DNA from: Pilimelia columellifera
Lineage (GTDB): Bacteria > Actinomycetota > Actinomycetes > Mycobacteriales > Micromonosporaceae
DNA: 64,000 nucleotides
Assembly (NCBI RefSeq): GCF_039532605.1
Contig: NZ_BAAARY010000004.1
Coordinates: 62,001 to 126,000, forward strand
Direction of reading: 5' to 3'
The translations under genes were made by a program, and so were the position numbers. Under the pieces are notes generated by a model. The model was not told the DNA's origin. It was given only the letters and a program-made list of their open reading frames with translations, and did not search any database. Of the stretch, positions 19,588 through 27,324 are shown piece after piece. Position 1 is the first letter of the stretch, and each line of letters begins with the position of its first letter.

Positions 19588-20564
19588 GCGCGCGCCCTCC
19601 CCAGCGATTCGCCCAGCAGACCGGTCGGCCGGAACATGAGGACGACGACCAGGACCACGAAGGCGGCCACGTCCTCCCAACGAGACTGGAACAACACCGA
19701 GGCGTAGACCTCGACGACGCCCAGCAGCAGACCGCCGAGGAGCGCGCCGCGCAGGTTGCCGATGCCGCCCAGCACCGCGGCGGTGAAGGCCTTGAGGCCG
19801 AGCACGAATCCGACGTCGAACTTGGTGTAGCCGTACCGGACGTTCCACAGCAGCGCGGCGACGCCGGCCATGATGCCGCCGAGCAGGAAGATCAGCATGA
19901 TGACGCGGTCCTGGTTGACGCCCATCAACGCGGCGGTGTCGGCGTTCTGCGCCACCGCGCGCACTCCCCGGCCGTACCGGGTCTTGTTGATGAAGACATC
20001 CAGGATGAACATCATCAGCAGGGCCGCTCCGATGAGCAGCAGGGTGTGGGTCTTGAAGACCACGCCGCCGATCGTGAAGATCGTGGTGTCCTCCAGCATC
20101 CGGGGGAAGTCCTGGATGTTCATCCGCAGCGGGATGTCGGTGCTCTTGCCAGTCATCCAGGCAGCGCCCCACAGCGCCATGAACTCCATGAGGGTGAGCG
20201 ACACGCCGATGGCGGTGATCAGGAAGATCAGGGGCGGAGCGTTCATCCGCCGGAGCCGACGGTAGGCCACCCGCTCCACCAGCACCGCGACCCCGCCGGA
20301 CGCGCCGGCGGCCACCACGGCGCCCACCAACAGGAAGACGATCGCCATGCCGATGCTCGGCGTCTCGGTCACGCCCATGAAGTGCCAGGCGCCGATCACC
20401 GCGACCGTTCCGATCATGAAGACCTCGGAATGCGCGAAATTGATCAACTTCAACACGCCGTATACCAGCGTGTAGCCGAGAGCGACCAGAGCGAAAATGG
20501 CGCCCTTCGATAGGCCCTCGACCGTATGTTGGCCGATCCCGCCAATCAGCTCATCCCAGTTCAC
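19584..20564 (-). CDS. livH: branched-chain amino acid-type ABC transporter permease LivH
   Basis: A 326-aa permease, about 8 membrane segments. LivH features: GLSKGAIFALVALGYTLVYG with LKLINFAHSEVFMIG, and the coupling loop TRYGRGVRAVAQNADTAALM. The GTG at 20564 (VNWDELIGGIG) has GGAAGGA 8 bases upstream and gives a standard N-terminus; further upstream codons enter the terminator-like hairpin at 20634-20665. Overlaps livM by 4 bases. Confidence 0.92.
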   Translation of the reverse strand: MNWDELIGGIGQHTVEGLSKGAIFALVALGYTLVYGVLKLINFAHSEVFMIGTVAVIGAWHFMGVTETPSIGMAIVFLLVGAVVAAGASGGVAVLVERVAYRRLRRMNAPPLIFLITAIGVSLTLMEFMALWGAAWMTGKSTDIPLRMNIQDFPRMLEDTTIFTIGGVVFKTHTLLLIGAALLMMFILDVFINKTRYGRGVRAVAQNADTAALMGVNQDRVIMLIFLLGGIMAGVAALLWNVRYGYTKFDVGFVLGLKAFTAAVLGGIGNLRGALLGGLLLGVVEVYASVLFQSRWEDVAAFVVLVVVLMFRPTGLLGESLGRARA

Positions 20565-20633
20565 AAAGTAGTCCTTCCACCACCATGGCTGGCGACATCG
20601 CGCCCCTCCCCAACAAAGCCCCGAATCAGACAC

Positions 20634-20665
20634 CGGCGGCCGGGGACTGTCGTCCCCGGCCGCCG
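20634..20665 (-). terminator. hairpin between livK and livH (attenuating terminator)
   Basis: Perfect 14-bp stem, arms 20634-20647 and 20652-20665, loop TGTC. It starts 20 bases past the livK stop and precedes livH. Partial termination or RNA-end protection here would yield more binding protein than permease, a common pattern in ABC importers. Confidence 0.75.
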
Positions 20666-20684
20666 TGCTGACACGCAACTAGCG

Positions 20685-21842
20685 TTAGCTGAGCTTGATG
20701 TCCGTCAACGGCTCGAACTTTCCGCCCTTGACCTCGTACGCCCACACGACAACCTTGGAACGGTCGATGTCACCCTTCTCGTCGAACTTCAGGTGCTTCG
20801 ACACGCCCGCCTTGTCGTACTTGTCGACCCACTCGGACAGCTTGGCGCGATCGGTGTTACCGGCCTTGATGCCCTCGAGCAGAATCATCGCGGCGTCGTA
20901 ACCCTCAGCGCCGTAAGCGCCCGGGTCCGCGCCGTATTTGGACTTGAAGTCGGCGCTGAACGTACCACCGGCTTTCGTCGCGGGAAGGCACGGGCAGGTA
21001 ACAATCGCGCCCTCGGCGTCCTTCGCGCCGCCCTTGGCGAAGTTGGCGTCGTAGAGGCCGTCGAAACCAACGAACTTGGCCGTGACACCAGCGGAACGTA
21101 GCTGCTTGATGAACGGCGTCGCCTCATTGGTGTAGCCGGCGTAGGCCACAACATCGGCGCCAGCGGACTTCACCTTAGAGACCGTGGCGGCGAAGTTGGA
21201 CTGCTTCTCCTGGACCTTGTCCTCGCCAGCGACCAGGGCCCCGAGGCCCTTCTTCAGCTCGCCGGAGATACCGGCGCCGTAGGTCGAGCTGTCATCGACA
21301 ATGAAAACCTTTTTGGCCTGGAGCGTGTCCTTGAGGTAACCGGCCGCTGCCGCGCCCTGCACGCCGTCGTGACCGACAACCCGGTGGAACGCGGAGTTGC
21401 CAGCCTCGCTCAGCTCGATAGCCGTGGCCGACGGGCTGACCATCGCCACGTTGCCGGCGGCGAACTTGTTCATGGTGGCCTTGGTCTCGCCGGAGAACCC
21501 ACCACCGATGACGGCCAGAATGGCCGGCTTGCCGACGATCTGCTCGGCGACCTGCGGGGCCTGCGTCGGGCTACCGGTGGTGTCGAACTCAACGGGCTCG
21601 ACCTTGCAGTTCTCCTTGGTGTTGAACTGCTCGATCGCCATCTTCGCCGACTGCACCGACGGCAGGAAGAGGCCCGAGTTCGAGCCGGTGATGGCCCCCA
21701 TGATCGCGATCTGACCGGCGCACTCGCCGCTGGCGCCGCCAGCGTTGTTGTCACTACCGGAATCCTGACAACCAGCGACACCCGCGACAACGAACGTCGC
21801 TGCGGCAGCGCCAGCCAGCACACGTACAACCTTGTGCCTCAC
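20685..21842 (-). CDS. livK: branched-chain amino acid-type substrate-binding lipoprotein LivK
   Basis: A 385-aa periplasmic-binding-type lipoprotein (type 1 fold). Signal peptide with lipobox AGVAGC at about residues 22-27, so it is lipid-anchored. The mature part starts with IAIMGAITGSNSGLFLPSVQ and has DDSSTYGAGISGELKKGLGA and EGYDAAMILLEGIKAG, typical of LivJ/LivK. The GTG at 21842 is chosen because AGGAGG lies 9 bases upstream. First gene of the importer operon. Substrate specificity is not determinable by eye. Confidence 0.93.
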   Translation of the reverse strand: MRHKVVRVLAGAAAATFVVAGVAGCQDSGSDNNAGGASGECAGQIAIMGAITGSNSGLFLPSVQSAKMAIEQFNTKENCKVEPVEFDTTGSPTQAPQVAEQIVGKPAILAVIGGGFSGETKATMNKFAAGNVAMVSPSATAIELSEAGNSAFHRVVGHDGVQGAAAAGYLKDTLQAKKVFIVDDSSTYGAGISGELKKGLGALVAGEDKVQEKQSNFAATVSKVKSAGADVVAYAGYTNEATPFIKQLRSAGVTAKFVGFDGLYDANFAKGGAKDAEGAIVTCPCLPATKAGGTFSADFKSKYGADPGAYGAEGYDAAMILLEGIKAGNTDRAKLSEWVDKYDKAGVSKHLKFDEKGDIDRSKVVVWAYEVKGGKFEPLTDIKLS

Positions 21843-22198
21843 GGCTTGTAGACCTCCTGGTGATGCAGGCGCCGCTGTTCGCACGCCGACCGCCTCAAGA
21901 ACCCCCGGTTTCCCGGGCCGGCGTTGCGTCGACGCCCTCGCGCCTGTCGCGGATGTAGAGGGCGGAGCGTAGCTGAGCCTAAAACCGACAGCGACCAGCG
22001 AGCAGGGCACACTACCAAACCGTTACCAAGACGTGCGCTTGCCAGACACCCTGGCAGGAAACGAGCGAGGTTGTTTTTCGTGACGACTGTCCCACTCGCG
22101 ACGCGGCTCGCGAGACCTGCCGCAACGTCACAAAAGCCGCGACACGTCGGGCCCGGTCACGCGGCGGAGCACGACGACGGTACTCTGGTGGCCGCCTC
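21843..22198. other. intergenic region upstream of livK and tRNA
   Basis: 356 bases with no convincing gene. Near livK on the minus strand lies an AT-richer stretch (about 21975-22030) with two TTGGTA units, probably the livK promoter region. A 6-bp inverted repeat TGCCAG-5-CTGGCA spans 22040-22056 and could be an operator. Toward the right end TACTCT at 22181-22186, 12 bases before the tRNA, fits a tRNA -10 box. Confidence 0.45.
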
Positions 22199-22275
22199 GC
22201 CCCTGTAGACCAATCGGCAGAGTCGATGGACTCAAAATCCATTCAGTGTGGGTTCGAATCCCACCGGGGGCACCA
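22199..22275 (+). tRNA. tRNA with anticodon CAA (leucine anticodon), short variable loop
   Basis: Cloverleaf: acceptor GCCCCTG (22199-22205) pairs with CGGGGGC (22265-22271); anticodon stem ATGGA/TCCAT with loop CTCAAAA (22231-22237), anticodon CAA at 22233-22235; T arm GTGGG-TTCGAAT-CCCAC (22248-22264); A discriminator and encoded CCA (22272-22275). CAA reads the leucine codon UUG. Oddity: the variable region is only about 5 bases (TCAGT), whereas bacterial leucine tRNAs normally have a long variable arm. The D stem looks like only 3 bp. Could be a special or degenerate leucine-anticodon tRNA. Confidence 0.88.
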
Positions 22276-22349
22276 ACGCTGTAGCCGAGGACTGCGGCGG
22301 CAACGACACGGGAGCGTCCGACCCAGGTCGTCCGTGCTTAGGCGAGGCG

Positions 22350-23096
22350 TCACCGCCCGCCGGCGACGTCGACAAAGCTCCCGGTGATGAACGCCGCCTC
22401 AGCCGACAGCAGGAAGACGATGGCGTTCGCCACCTCCACCGGCCTGCCGGCACGACCCAGCGGAAGCGACGGGCCCAGCCGGGCGGCCCGGCCAGCGTCG
22501 CCGCCGCTGGCGTGGATGTCGGTCTCGATGATGCCAGGGCGGACCGCGTTGACCCGGATGCCCTCGCCGGCCACCTCCAACGACAGGCCGGTCGTGAAGG
22601 TGTCAAGCGCGCCCTTGGACGCGGCGTAGTCCACATACTCGTTGGGGGAGCCGAGACGGGCCGCCGCTGACGAGACATTCACGATCGCGCCGCCGGAGCC
22701 GCCGCGTGCCGTGGACATCCGCCGGACCGCCTGCTGGGCGCAGAGGAACGGCCCGATGACATTGACGCGCAACACCTCGGTGAGCCGGTCCACGGTGATC
22801 TGCTCCACCCGGCACTGGGTGGCCAGCACGCCGGCGTTGTTGACCAGCGCGGTGACCGGTCCCAGCTCGCGATCGACGGTGTCGAACATCCGGGCCACCG
22901 CGACCGGGTCGCCCACGTCGGCCGGCACCGCGATGGCGGCGCCCCCATCGTCCTCGATCGCCGTGACCGTGCGGGCGGCGGCCGCCGCGTTGTCACGGTA
23001 GTTGACGCACACCCGGTAGCCGCGCCGCGCGGCCAGCAGCGCCGTCGCGCGGCCGATCCCACGGGCGGCGCCGGTGATCACCACAACGTTCGACAC
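22350..23096 (-). CDS. short-chain dehydrogenase/reductase
   Basis: A 248-aa classical SDR: cofactor motif VVITGAARGIGRATALLAAR (TGxxxGIG), LVNNAGVLATQ, catalytic Ser in NVSSAAARLGS and Tyr/Lys in YVDYAASKGALDTF, PG motif RPGIIETDIHASG. Resembles 3-oxoacyl-ACP reductase/FabG-like and glucose dehydrogenase-like SDRs. The arginine after beta2 (VCVNYRD) suggests NADP(H). Substrate unknown. It is followed 3' by the tRNA region and preceded by the potassium-channel gene 17 bases away on the same strand. Confidence 0.9.
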   Translation of the reverse strand: MSNVVVITGAARGIGRATALLAARRGYRVCVNYRDNAAAAARTVTAIEDDGGAAIAVPADVGDPVAVARMFDTVDRELGPVTALVNNAGVLATQCRVEQITVDRLTEVLRVNVIGPFLCAQQAVRRMSTARGGSGGAIVNVSSAAARLGSPNEYVDYAASKGALDTFTTGLSLEVAGEGIRVNAVRPGIIETDIHASGGDAGRAARLGPSLPLGRAGRPVEVANAIVFLLSAEAAFITGSFVDVAGGR

Positions 23097-23113
23097 GACC
23101 CAACGCTTCCTTC

Positions 23114-23737
23114 TCAGCGGGACTGTCGTCGCGGCCGGAACCGGCTGACCGATACCGCGACCACCGAAACCAGGAACAGCTGACCGACCAGCGCCTCGAC
23201 CACCGTCACCGCCCGCGCCAGGTTCCCGCCCGGCACGATGTCGCCGAAGCCGATCGAGGTGAGCGTGACGACGCTGAAGTACAACGTGTCAGACGGGGTC
23301 GGTGGCTCCCCGACGCCCCGCAGATAGTGCGGCTGGAAGGTGACGCCCAGGTTGTGGATGGCGGCGAACAGCAGGGCGAGCAGCAGGTACACGCTGAGCA
23401 CCATCATCATCACCGCGCCGTCCACCTCCGGGCTCCGCACCACGCTTGAGCCGATCAGCGCGATCGTCGCCCCGACGAGGACGGCGGTCGACGCCGAGGT
23501 GGTGACGTCCCGCGCCGCCTCCGAGCCGGCCACCGCGGCGAGGCCCGACCCGACGAGCATGGCCCCGACGGCGGCGGCGACCCACGCCGACCACCGGCGG
23601 CCGTACCGTCGACTGTTGACCAGGAGGACGACCAGACCGCCCAGGATCGCCACGTTCGCCAGGCCCAGCAGCCAGGCCGGCATCGCGATGACGAGCGCGT
23701 AGAGCAGGACGATGCCGCCGAGCGCGTACCGGTACAC
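23114..23737 (-). CDS. two-pore-helix type potassium channel (ion_trans_2)
   Basis: A 207-aa protein with five or six hydrophobic segments and one pore loop, LYFSVVTLTSIGFGDIVPGG. The selectivity filter is TSIGFGD, a recognised variant of TVGYGD. The N-terminal half is several membrane helices and the last helix ends in a basic tail RFRPRRQSR. There is no cytoplasmic RCK/TrkA-N domain. Tetrameric K+ channel by family; gating signal unknown. Located 13 bases downstream of the 70-aa gene, suggesting co-transcription. Confidence 0.87.
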   Translation of the reverse strand: MYRYALGGIVLLYALVIAMPAWLLGLANVAILGGLVVLLVNSRRYGRRWSAWVAAAVGAMLVGSGLAAVAGSEAARDVTTSASTAVLVGATIALIGSSVVRSPEVDGAVMMMVLSVYLLLALLFAAIHNLGVTFQPHYLRGVGEPPTPSDTLYFSVVTLTSIGFGDIVPGGNLARAVTVVEALVGQLFLVSVVAVSVSRFRPRRQSR

Positions 23738-23750
23738 GTAGCCGCCGGTC

Positions 23751-23963
23751 TCAGCGTTGGAGACGGACCAGGGTCTCCTCGCCCATCAACCCGGCCCGTC
23801 CGGCTACCGTCGTCTCGAAGGCGATGCCGGTGGGCTCCTCGGCTTTCAGGCGGGTGCGGTGTCCGCGTTCGTATTCACGGTCGAGCACCAGCTTCTCCAT
23901 CAGCTCCGCCCAGTGCGGCTCTGGCGGCACGTCCGCGTCATGCTTCTTGCGGCGACGCTCCAT
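23751..23963 (-). CDS. small hypothetical charged protein
   Basis: A 70-aa protein starting MERRRKKHDADVPPEPHWAE, with a strong ribosome site GGAGGG 6 bases upstream of the ATG at 23963. Very charged, probably soluble, without a motif I recognise. The region HWAELMEKLVLDREYERGHR looks helical. The gene is directly upstream of the potassium channel on the same strand and may be a channel-linked accessory protein; this is only inference from position. Confidence 0.68.
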   Translation of the reverse strand: MERRRKKHDADVPPEPHWAELMEKLVLDREYERGHRTRLKAEEPTGIAFETTVAGRAGLMGEETLVRLQR

Positions 23964-24068
23964 GGCGGTTCCCTCCGGTAGCTGAACTGTCCCTGTCAGC
24001 CTGGCGCCTGTCCGCCGTCCGGGCGACGGGATTTCATAGCTGCGGAGCAGGGCGCCCGAACGAGCAGC

Positions 24069-24692
24069 TCAGATGAGGCCCTGACGGACCGCGTAGGCGA
24101 CGGCGTGCGAGCGGTTACGCAGTTGCAGGCGGGTGGTGACGTCGTGGAGAACGTTCTTGACGGTGCGCTGGGAGTAGCACAGCCGGGTGGCGATCTCGGC
24201 GGTGTCCAGCCCCTCGGCGACCAGGCGCAGCACCTGCACCTCGCGGTCGGCGAGTCCGCTGAAGTGCAGCCCGCGGGGGCTGAGCACCTGGCGCTGGAGC
24301 CGGCCGACCTGGTCGAGGAGCCGGCCCAGCAGGTCCGGCGGCAGGGTGCCGTCGCCGTGCGCGGCGGCCTGGATGACCGCGACGAGACGCTCCGGCTCAG
24401 CTTCAGTGCGGCGCAGCAGGCCGGCGATGCCCGCCTCCACGGCCGCGACGAGGTCGCCGTCTGCGACATGGGTCGCGACCAGGACCAACCGGGCGTCGTG
24501 GGTACGCCGGAGCGTGCGTAACTGTCGCAGCGCGACGTCGTCCACCGATTCGACGACCACCAGCGCGACGTGCGCCGACGCTGACTCGTCCGGGCTGAGC
24601 AGAGCGACCTCTGGACGTTCGTGGAGTTGGCTGGAGACGCCTACCTGGGAGATGGGGTCATCGGCGACGACGCAGACAGGGATCCGGTCCAT
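24069..24692 (-). CDS. LuxR/NarL-type regulator with a degenerate receiver domain
   Basis: A 207-aa protein. The C-terminal LuxR HTH is complete: LADREVQVLRLVAEGLDTAE, then IATRLCYSQRTVKNVLHDVT. The N-terminal domain folds like a response-regulator receiver (PVCVVADDPISQVGVSSQLH), but at the phosphoacceptor position the strand reads VALVVVESVDD: no Asp, and the conserved Lys near VEAGIAGLLRR is Arg. It is therefore unlikely to be phosphorylated by a histidine kinase; control by binding partner or ligand is more likely. ATG 24692 has GGGAGGA 6 bases upstream. No kinase gene nearby. Confidence 0.87.
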   Translation of the reverse strand: MDRIPVCVVADDPISQVGVSSQLHERPEVALLSPDESASAHVALVVVESVDDVALRQLRTLRRTHDARLVLVATHVADGDLVAAVEAGIAGLLRRTEAEPERLVAVIQAAAHGDGTLPPDLLGRLLDQVGRLQRQVLSPRGLHFSGLADREVQVLRLVAEGLDTAEIATRLCYSQRTVKNVLHDVTTRLQLRNRSHAVAYAVRQGLI

Positions 24693-24813
24693 CAAGTCCT
24701 CCCATCGTGCGGGTGTCAGCCCTGACCCGTGTGCGCGGTCTGAGCCTACCCACGGGCGCCCGGCTGACACGCCGGGTTTGCCCAAGAGGACGACAGATGG
24801 GGAACTGACGGGG

Positions 24814-25212
24814 TCAGAGCCAGTCGGCCTCTTCGGCGATGGCGCAAACCGCGAGCAGCCGGACCAGGTGCCACGGCGCGGCGGACCAGTCGAGGAGGGG
24901 CGTGACGGCCTCGCCAGGCTCGGGGAGCGGCCTGCCCATGCGCTGGGCCGCGAAGAGCACCGACCGCGCATAGCTGACCAGCGACGGGATGGTGAGCTGT
25001 CGACCGGACCGCCGGACCGCCTCGCGGATCGCGGCGGCCTGCTGGTCGAGCTCGGCGAGGAAGCCCGCGTTGCCGAGGGCGTAGGTGAGCCCGTCGACAC
25101 CCAGCCGGGCCATCAGCTCGTCAAGGACATCGGCCGCGGCGACGCCCGACGCGTCGGCTGGGGTCCCGGCGGGGGCGGTGTCGGCTACGGCCCGAAGAAA
25201 GTCGCTGGTCAT
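24814..25212 (-). CDS. hypothetical actinobacterial protein
   Basis: A 132-aa protein, MTSDFLRAVADTAPAGTPAD at the start, then VLDELMARLGVDGLTYALGN and AELDQQAAAIREAVRRSGRQ; ends with WSAAPWHLVRLLAVCAIAEE. No catalytic motif. The LGVDGL...LDQQAAAIR pattern reminds me of small actinobacterial proteins annotated DUF6401, but I cannot confirm this. It lies 121 bases upstream of the LuxR-type gene on the same strand and could be regulated with it. The start is ATG 25212; an upstream in-frame extension is not supported. Confidence 0.68.
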   Translation of the reverse strand: MTSDFLRAVADTAPAGTPADASGVAAADVLDELMARLGVDGLTYALGNAGFLAELDQQAAAIREAVRRSGRQLTIPSLVSYARSVLFAAQRMGRPLPEPGEAVTPLLDWSAAPWHLVRLLAVCAIAEEADWL

Positions 25213-25452
25213 GGCCAAGACGCTAGGCGGCTGGCGCCGACGAGGGAACAGGGGTAACCCAACGGCACCCGAGCACGACCCGACTGACCCCCAGGCGGTC
25301 GGAGTAAACCGTGCCGGTAGAGCAAAAGCGTCGAAACCAGGACTAGCCAAACGGTTCGGAGATTGGTCTGATTTCCCACTTCAGGGCGACGACGACCCGC
25401 CAGTAACGTCGGTCATCCGCTGGCGCCGCAACGCCAAGGGAAGCAGGGGGAC

Positions 25453-26262
25453 ATGAACGACTCCACCGACGCCGGCCGCCGCCGCACCAACCCAGCCCGC
25501 ACGCGCCCGGCGCGCGACGCCGGCCAGCCCACGCCATCGCGCCCGGCCACCGGGCGGGGCCCCGTCCGCGGTGACGCGATGCCCGGCGCCCACCGCTCGC
25601 AACGACGGTTCGCCACCACCGCCATGCTCCTCACCGGGGCGGTCGCCGCCACAGCCGTCGCCGTGTCCGCCGGTCTGCTCCTGCGCAGTCAGGTCACCAC
25701 CAACGCGGTCGCCCCCACCGACCCGCCGACCGCGGCCGGGTTCCCGACGGCGCCGGAGCCAGGCCAGGCCAGCCCCGATGACGTGCTGCCCACCCCCAGC
25801 CCCTCACCGAGCAGAAAGCGCAGCCCCACGAAAGCCAAGCCCAAACCCAGCCGCGCCGCCGCCCGCGCCGGAGCCGATCCGGTCAACGTGAGCATCGAGG
25901 CTGAGGCTGCCCGCAACGGCTTCCGCGGCGGCGTGAACCTTTTCAGCCAGCAGAACGCCTCCGGCGGAGTCATCGTCGGCAACCTCGGCCGGGGCAACTC
26001 GCTCGACGTCCGGGCCAGCGTGCCGGCCGCCGGAGAGCACCGGGTCACCATCTTCTACGTGAGCCAGGAGAGCCGCAGGGCGGCCATCAGCATCAACGGC
26101 GCCGACATCGGCCAGGTCCAACTACCCGCGTTCGCCACCAACCCGGTGATCGTCCGGTCCGTGTCCCTGCCGATGACGATGCGCTCGGGCGACAACACGA
26201 TCAACATCGGGAACCCGGTCGACCGGGCCCCGGCGGTCGACCGGGTGCTCGTCGTCCGCTGA
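25453..26262 (+). CDS. membrane-anchored protein with a CBM6/35-like carbohydrate-binding domain
   Basis: A 269-aa protein. Residues 1-50 are a cytoplasmic, Arg/Pro-rich tail; 51-77 form one membrane helix (TTAMLLTGAVAATAVAVSAG); then a Pro/Thr/Ser-rich spacer and a basic KRSPTKAKPKPS linker lead to a C-terminal beta-sandwich (about 140-269). That domain begins VNVSIEAEAARNGFRGGVNL and ends in the INIGNPVDRAPAVDRVLVVR pattern seen in CBM6/CBM35-type modules that bind sugars. Type II (N-in, C-out) topology, so it probably binds wall or extracellular glycans. ATG 25453 has GCAGGGGG just upstream. Confidence 0.75.
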   Translation: MNDSTDAGRRRTNPARTRPARDAGQPTPSRPATGRGPVRGDAMPGAHRSQRRFATTAMLLTGAVAATAVAVSAGLLLRSQVTTNAVAPTDPPTAAGFPTAPEPGQASPDDVLPTPSPSPSRKRSPTKAKPKPSRAAARAGADPVNVSIEAEAARNGFRGGVNLFSQQNASGGVIVGNLGRGNSLDVRASVPAAGEHRVTIFYVSQESRRAAISINGADIGQVQLPAFATNPVIVRSVSLPMTMRSGDNTINIGNPVDRAPAVDRVLVVR

Positions 26263-26266
26263 CCGG

Positions 26267-27157
26267 CTACACCGGCGCCGGCTGCGGCTCAGGCGCCGGC
26301 GTCGGCGCCACACGCCGCATCACCCGCACCGCCAACGTCAACGCCATGAGCCACGCCACCGCGAGCCCCGCGTACACGGCCACCCAGACGATGAGCGCCG
26401 GGTCGACCAGCGCCAGCAACACCCGGGCGTTCGTCAGCAGAATCATGCCGCCGACGACGACCCCGAGGACCTGCGCCGGCATGATCCGCACCAGCCAGGC
26501 GGCCACCGGCGCGGCGATCAGACCGCCGAGCAGCAGCGCGCCGACCATCGGCAACAGAAACCCGCCACGCCCCAGCCCCAGGACGAAGCCGACGCTGGCC
26601 GCGATCGCCACGATCACCTCGGCGGCGCCCACCGAGCCGATCACCTTGCGGGGCTCCATGTGCCCGTGCGCCAACAGCGACGGCGTCGCCACCGGCCCCC
26701 ACCCGCCGCCACCGGTGGCATCCACGAAACCAGCGACCAGGCCCAGCGGGGCCAGCAGCCGGGCGCCGGCCCGGGTGCGGCGGCCCGGTCCCAGCGGTCG
26801 GGCGAACCGGGCCAGCAGCAGGACCCCGAGCGTGAACAGAATGGCCGCCATCCAGGGCGCCGCGACCGCCGTGCTCAGCGAGCTGAGGACGGTGGCGCCC
26901 AGGAACGCCCCAAGAGCGCCGGGCAGCGCGATCCGGCGCAGGACATGCCAGTCGATGTTGCCGAAGCGCCAGTGGGACACCCCCGCGGCCAGCGCGGTGC
27001 CGATCTCGGCCAGATGCACCGACGCCGACGCGGACGCCGGCGCGACGCCGGCCAGCAGCAGCAGGCTCGTCGAGGTCATTCCATAGCCCATACCGAGAGC
27101 GCCGTCGACCAACTGCGCCGTGAGCCCGACCAAGGCCAGCACCACTAAGCTACGCAT
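26267..27157 (-). CDS. TauE/SafE-family (TSUP) transporter
   Basis: A 296-aa protein with about 8 membrane segments in two repeats, family TSUP (sulfite/organosulfonate exporter or related anion transporter). Signature stretches: AQLVDGALGMGYGMTSTSLL in the first repeat and LAPLGLVAGFVDATGGGGWG in the second, each with the conserved G-x-G-G core. ATG 27157 is preferred over the GTG at 27163, since GGAGG sits 5 bases upstream. Substrate unknown. Convergent with the CBM gene with 4 bases between. Confidence 0.88.
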   Translation of the reverse strand: MRSLVVLALVGLTAQLVDGALGMGYGMTSTSLLLLAGVAPASASASVHLAEIGTALAAGVSHWRFGNIDWHVLRRIALPGALGAFLGATVLSSLSTAVAAPWMAAILFTLGVLLLARFARPLGPGRRTRAGARLLAPLGLVAGFVDATGGGGWGPVATPSLLAHGHMEPRKVIGSVGAAEVIVAIAASVGFVLGLGRGGFLLPMVGALLLGGLIAAPVAAWLVRIMPAQVLGVVVGGMILLTNARVLLALVDPALIVWVAVYAGLAVAWLMALTLAVRVMRRVAPTPAPEPQPAPV

Positions 27158-27324
27158 CGGCACCTCCGCCTCGCCGGCCGGTCCGGTCGCCTGCGGCCTG
27201 TCCCCGACCCCACATGATGACCATGCGTGCCGTTGTCGGGACAGTCAGTTCCGGATCTTTCGAGCGTGGCGCCCGGGAAGACAGCGCGTCAATGACCTCC
27301 GGGTCAGGTTCACCCCCCGGACGC

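Noticed and set aside
21975..22030. GlnR-type nitrogen box upstream of livK (GTAAC half-site)
   Set aside because: Only one half-site resembles the consensus and the second half does not fit at the 6-base spacing; too weak to call.
24815..25100. N-terminal extension of the LuxR-type regulator
   Set aside because: It runs antisense-like through the upstream gene in another frame, while GGGAGGA before ATG 24692 fixes the start.
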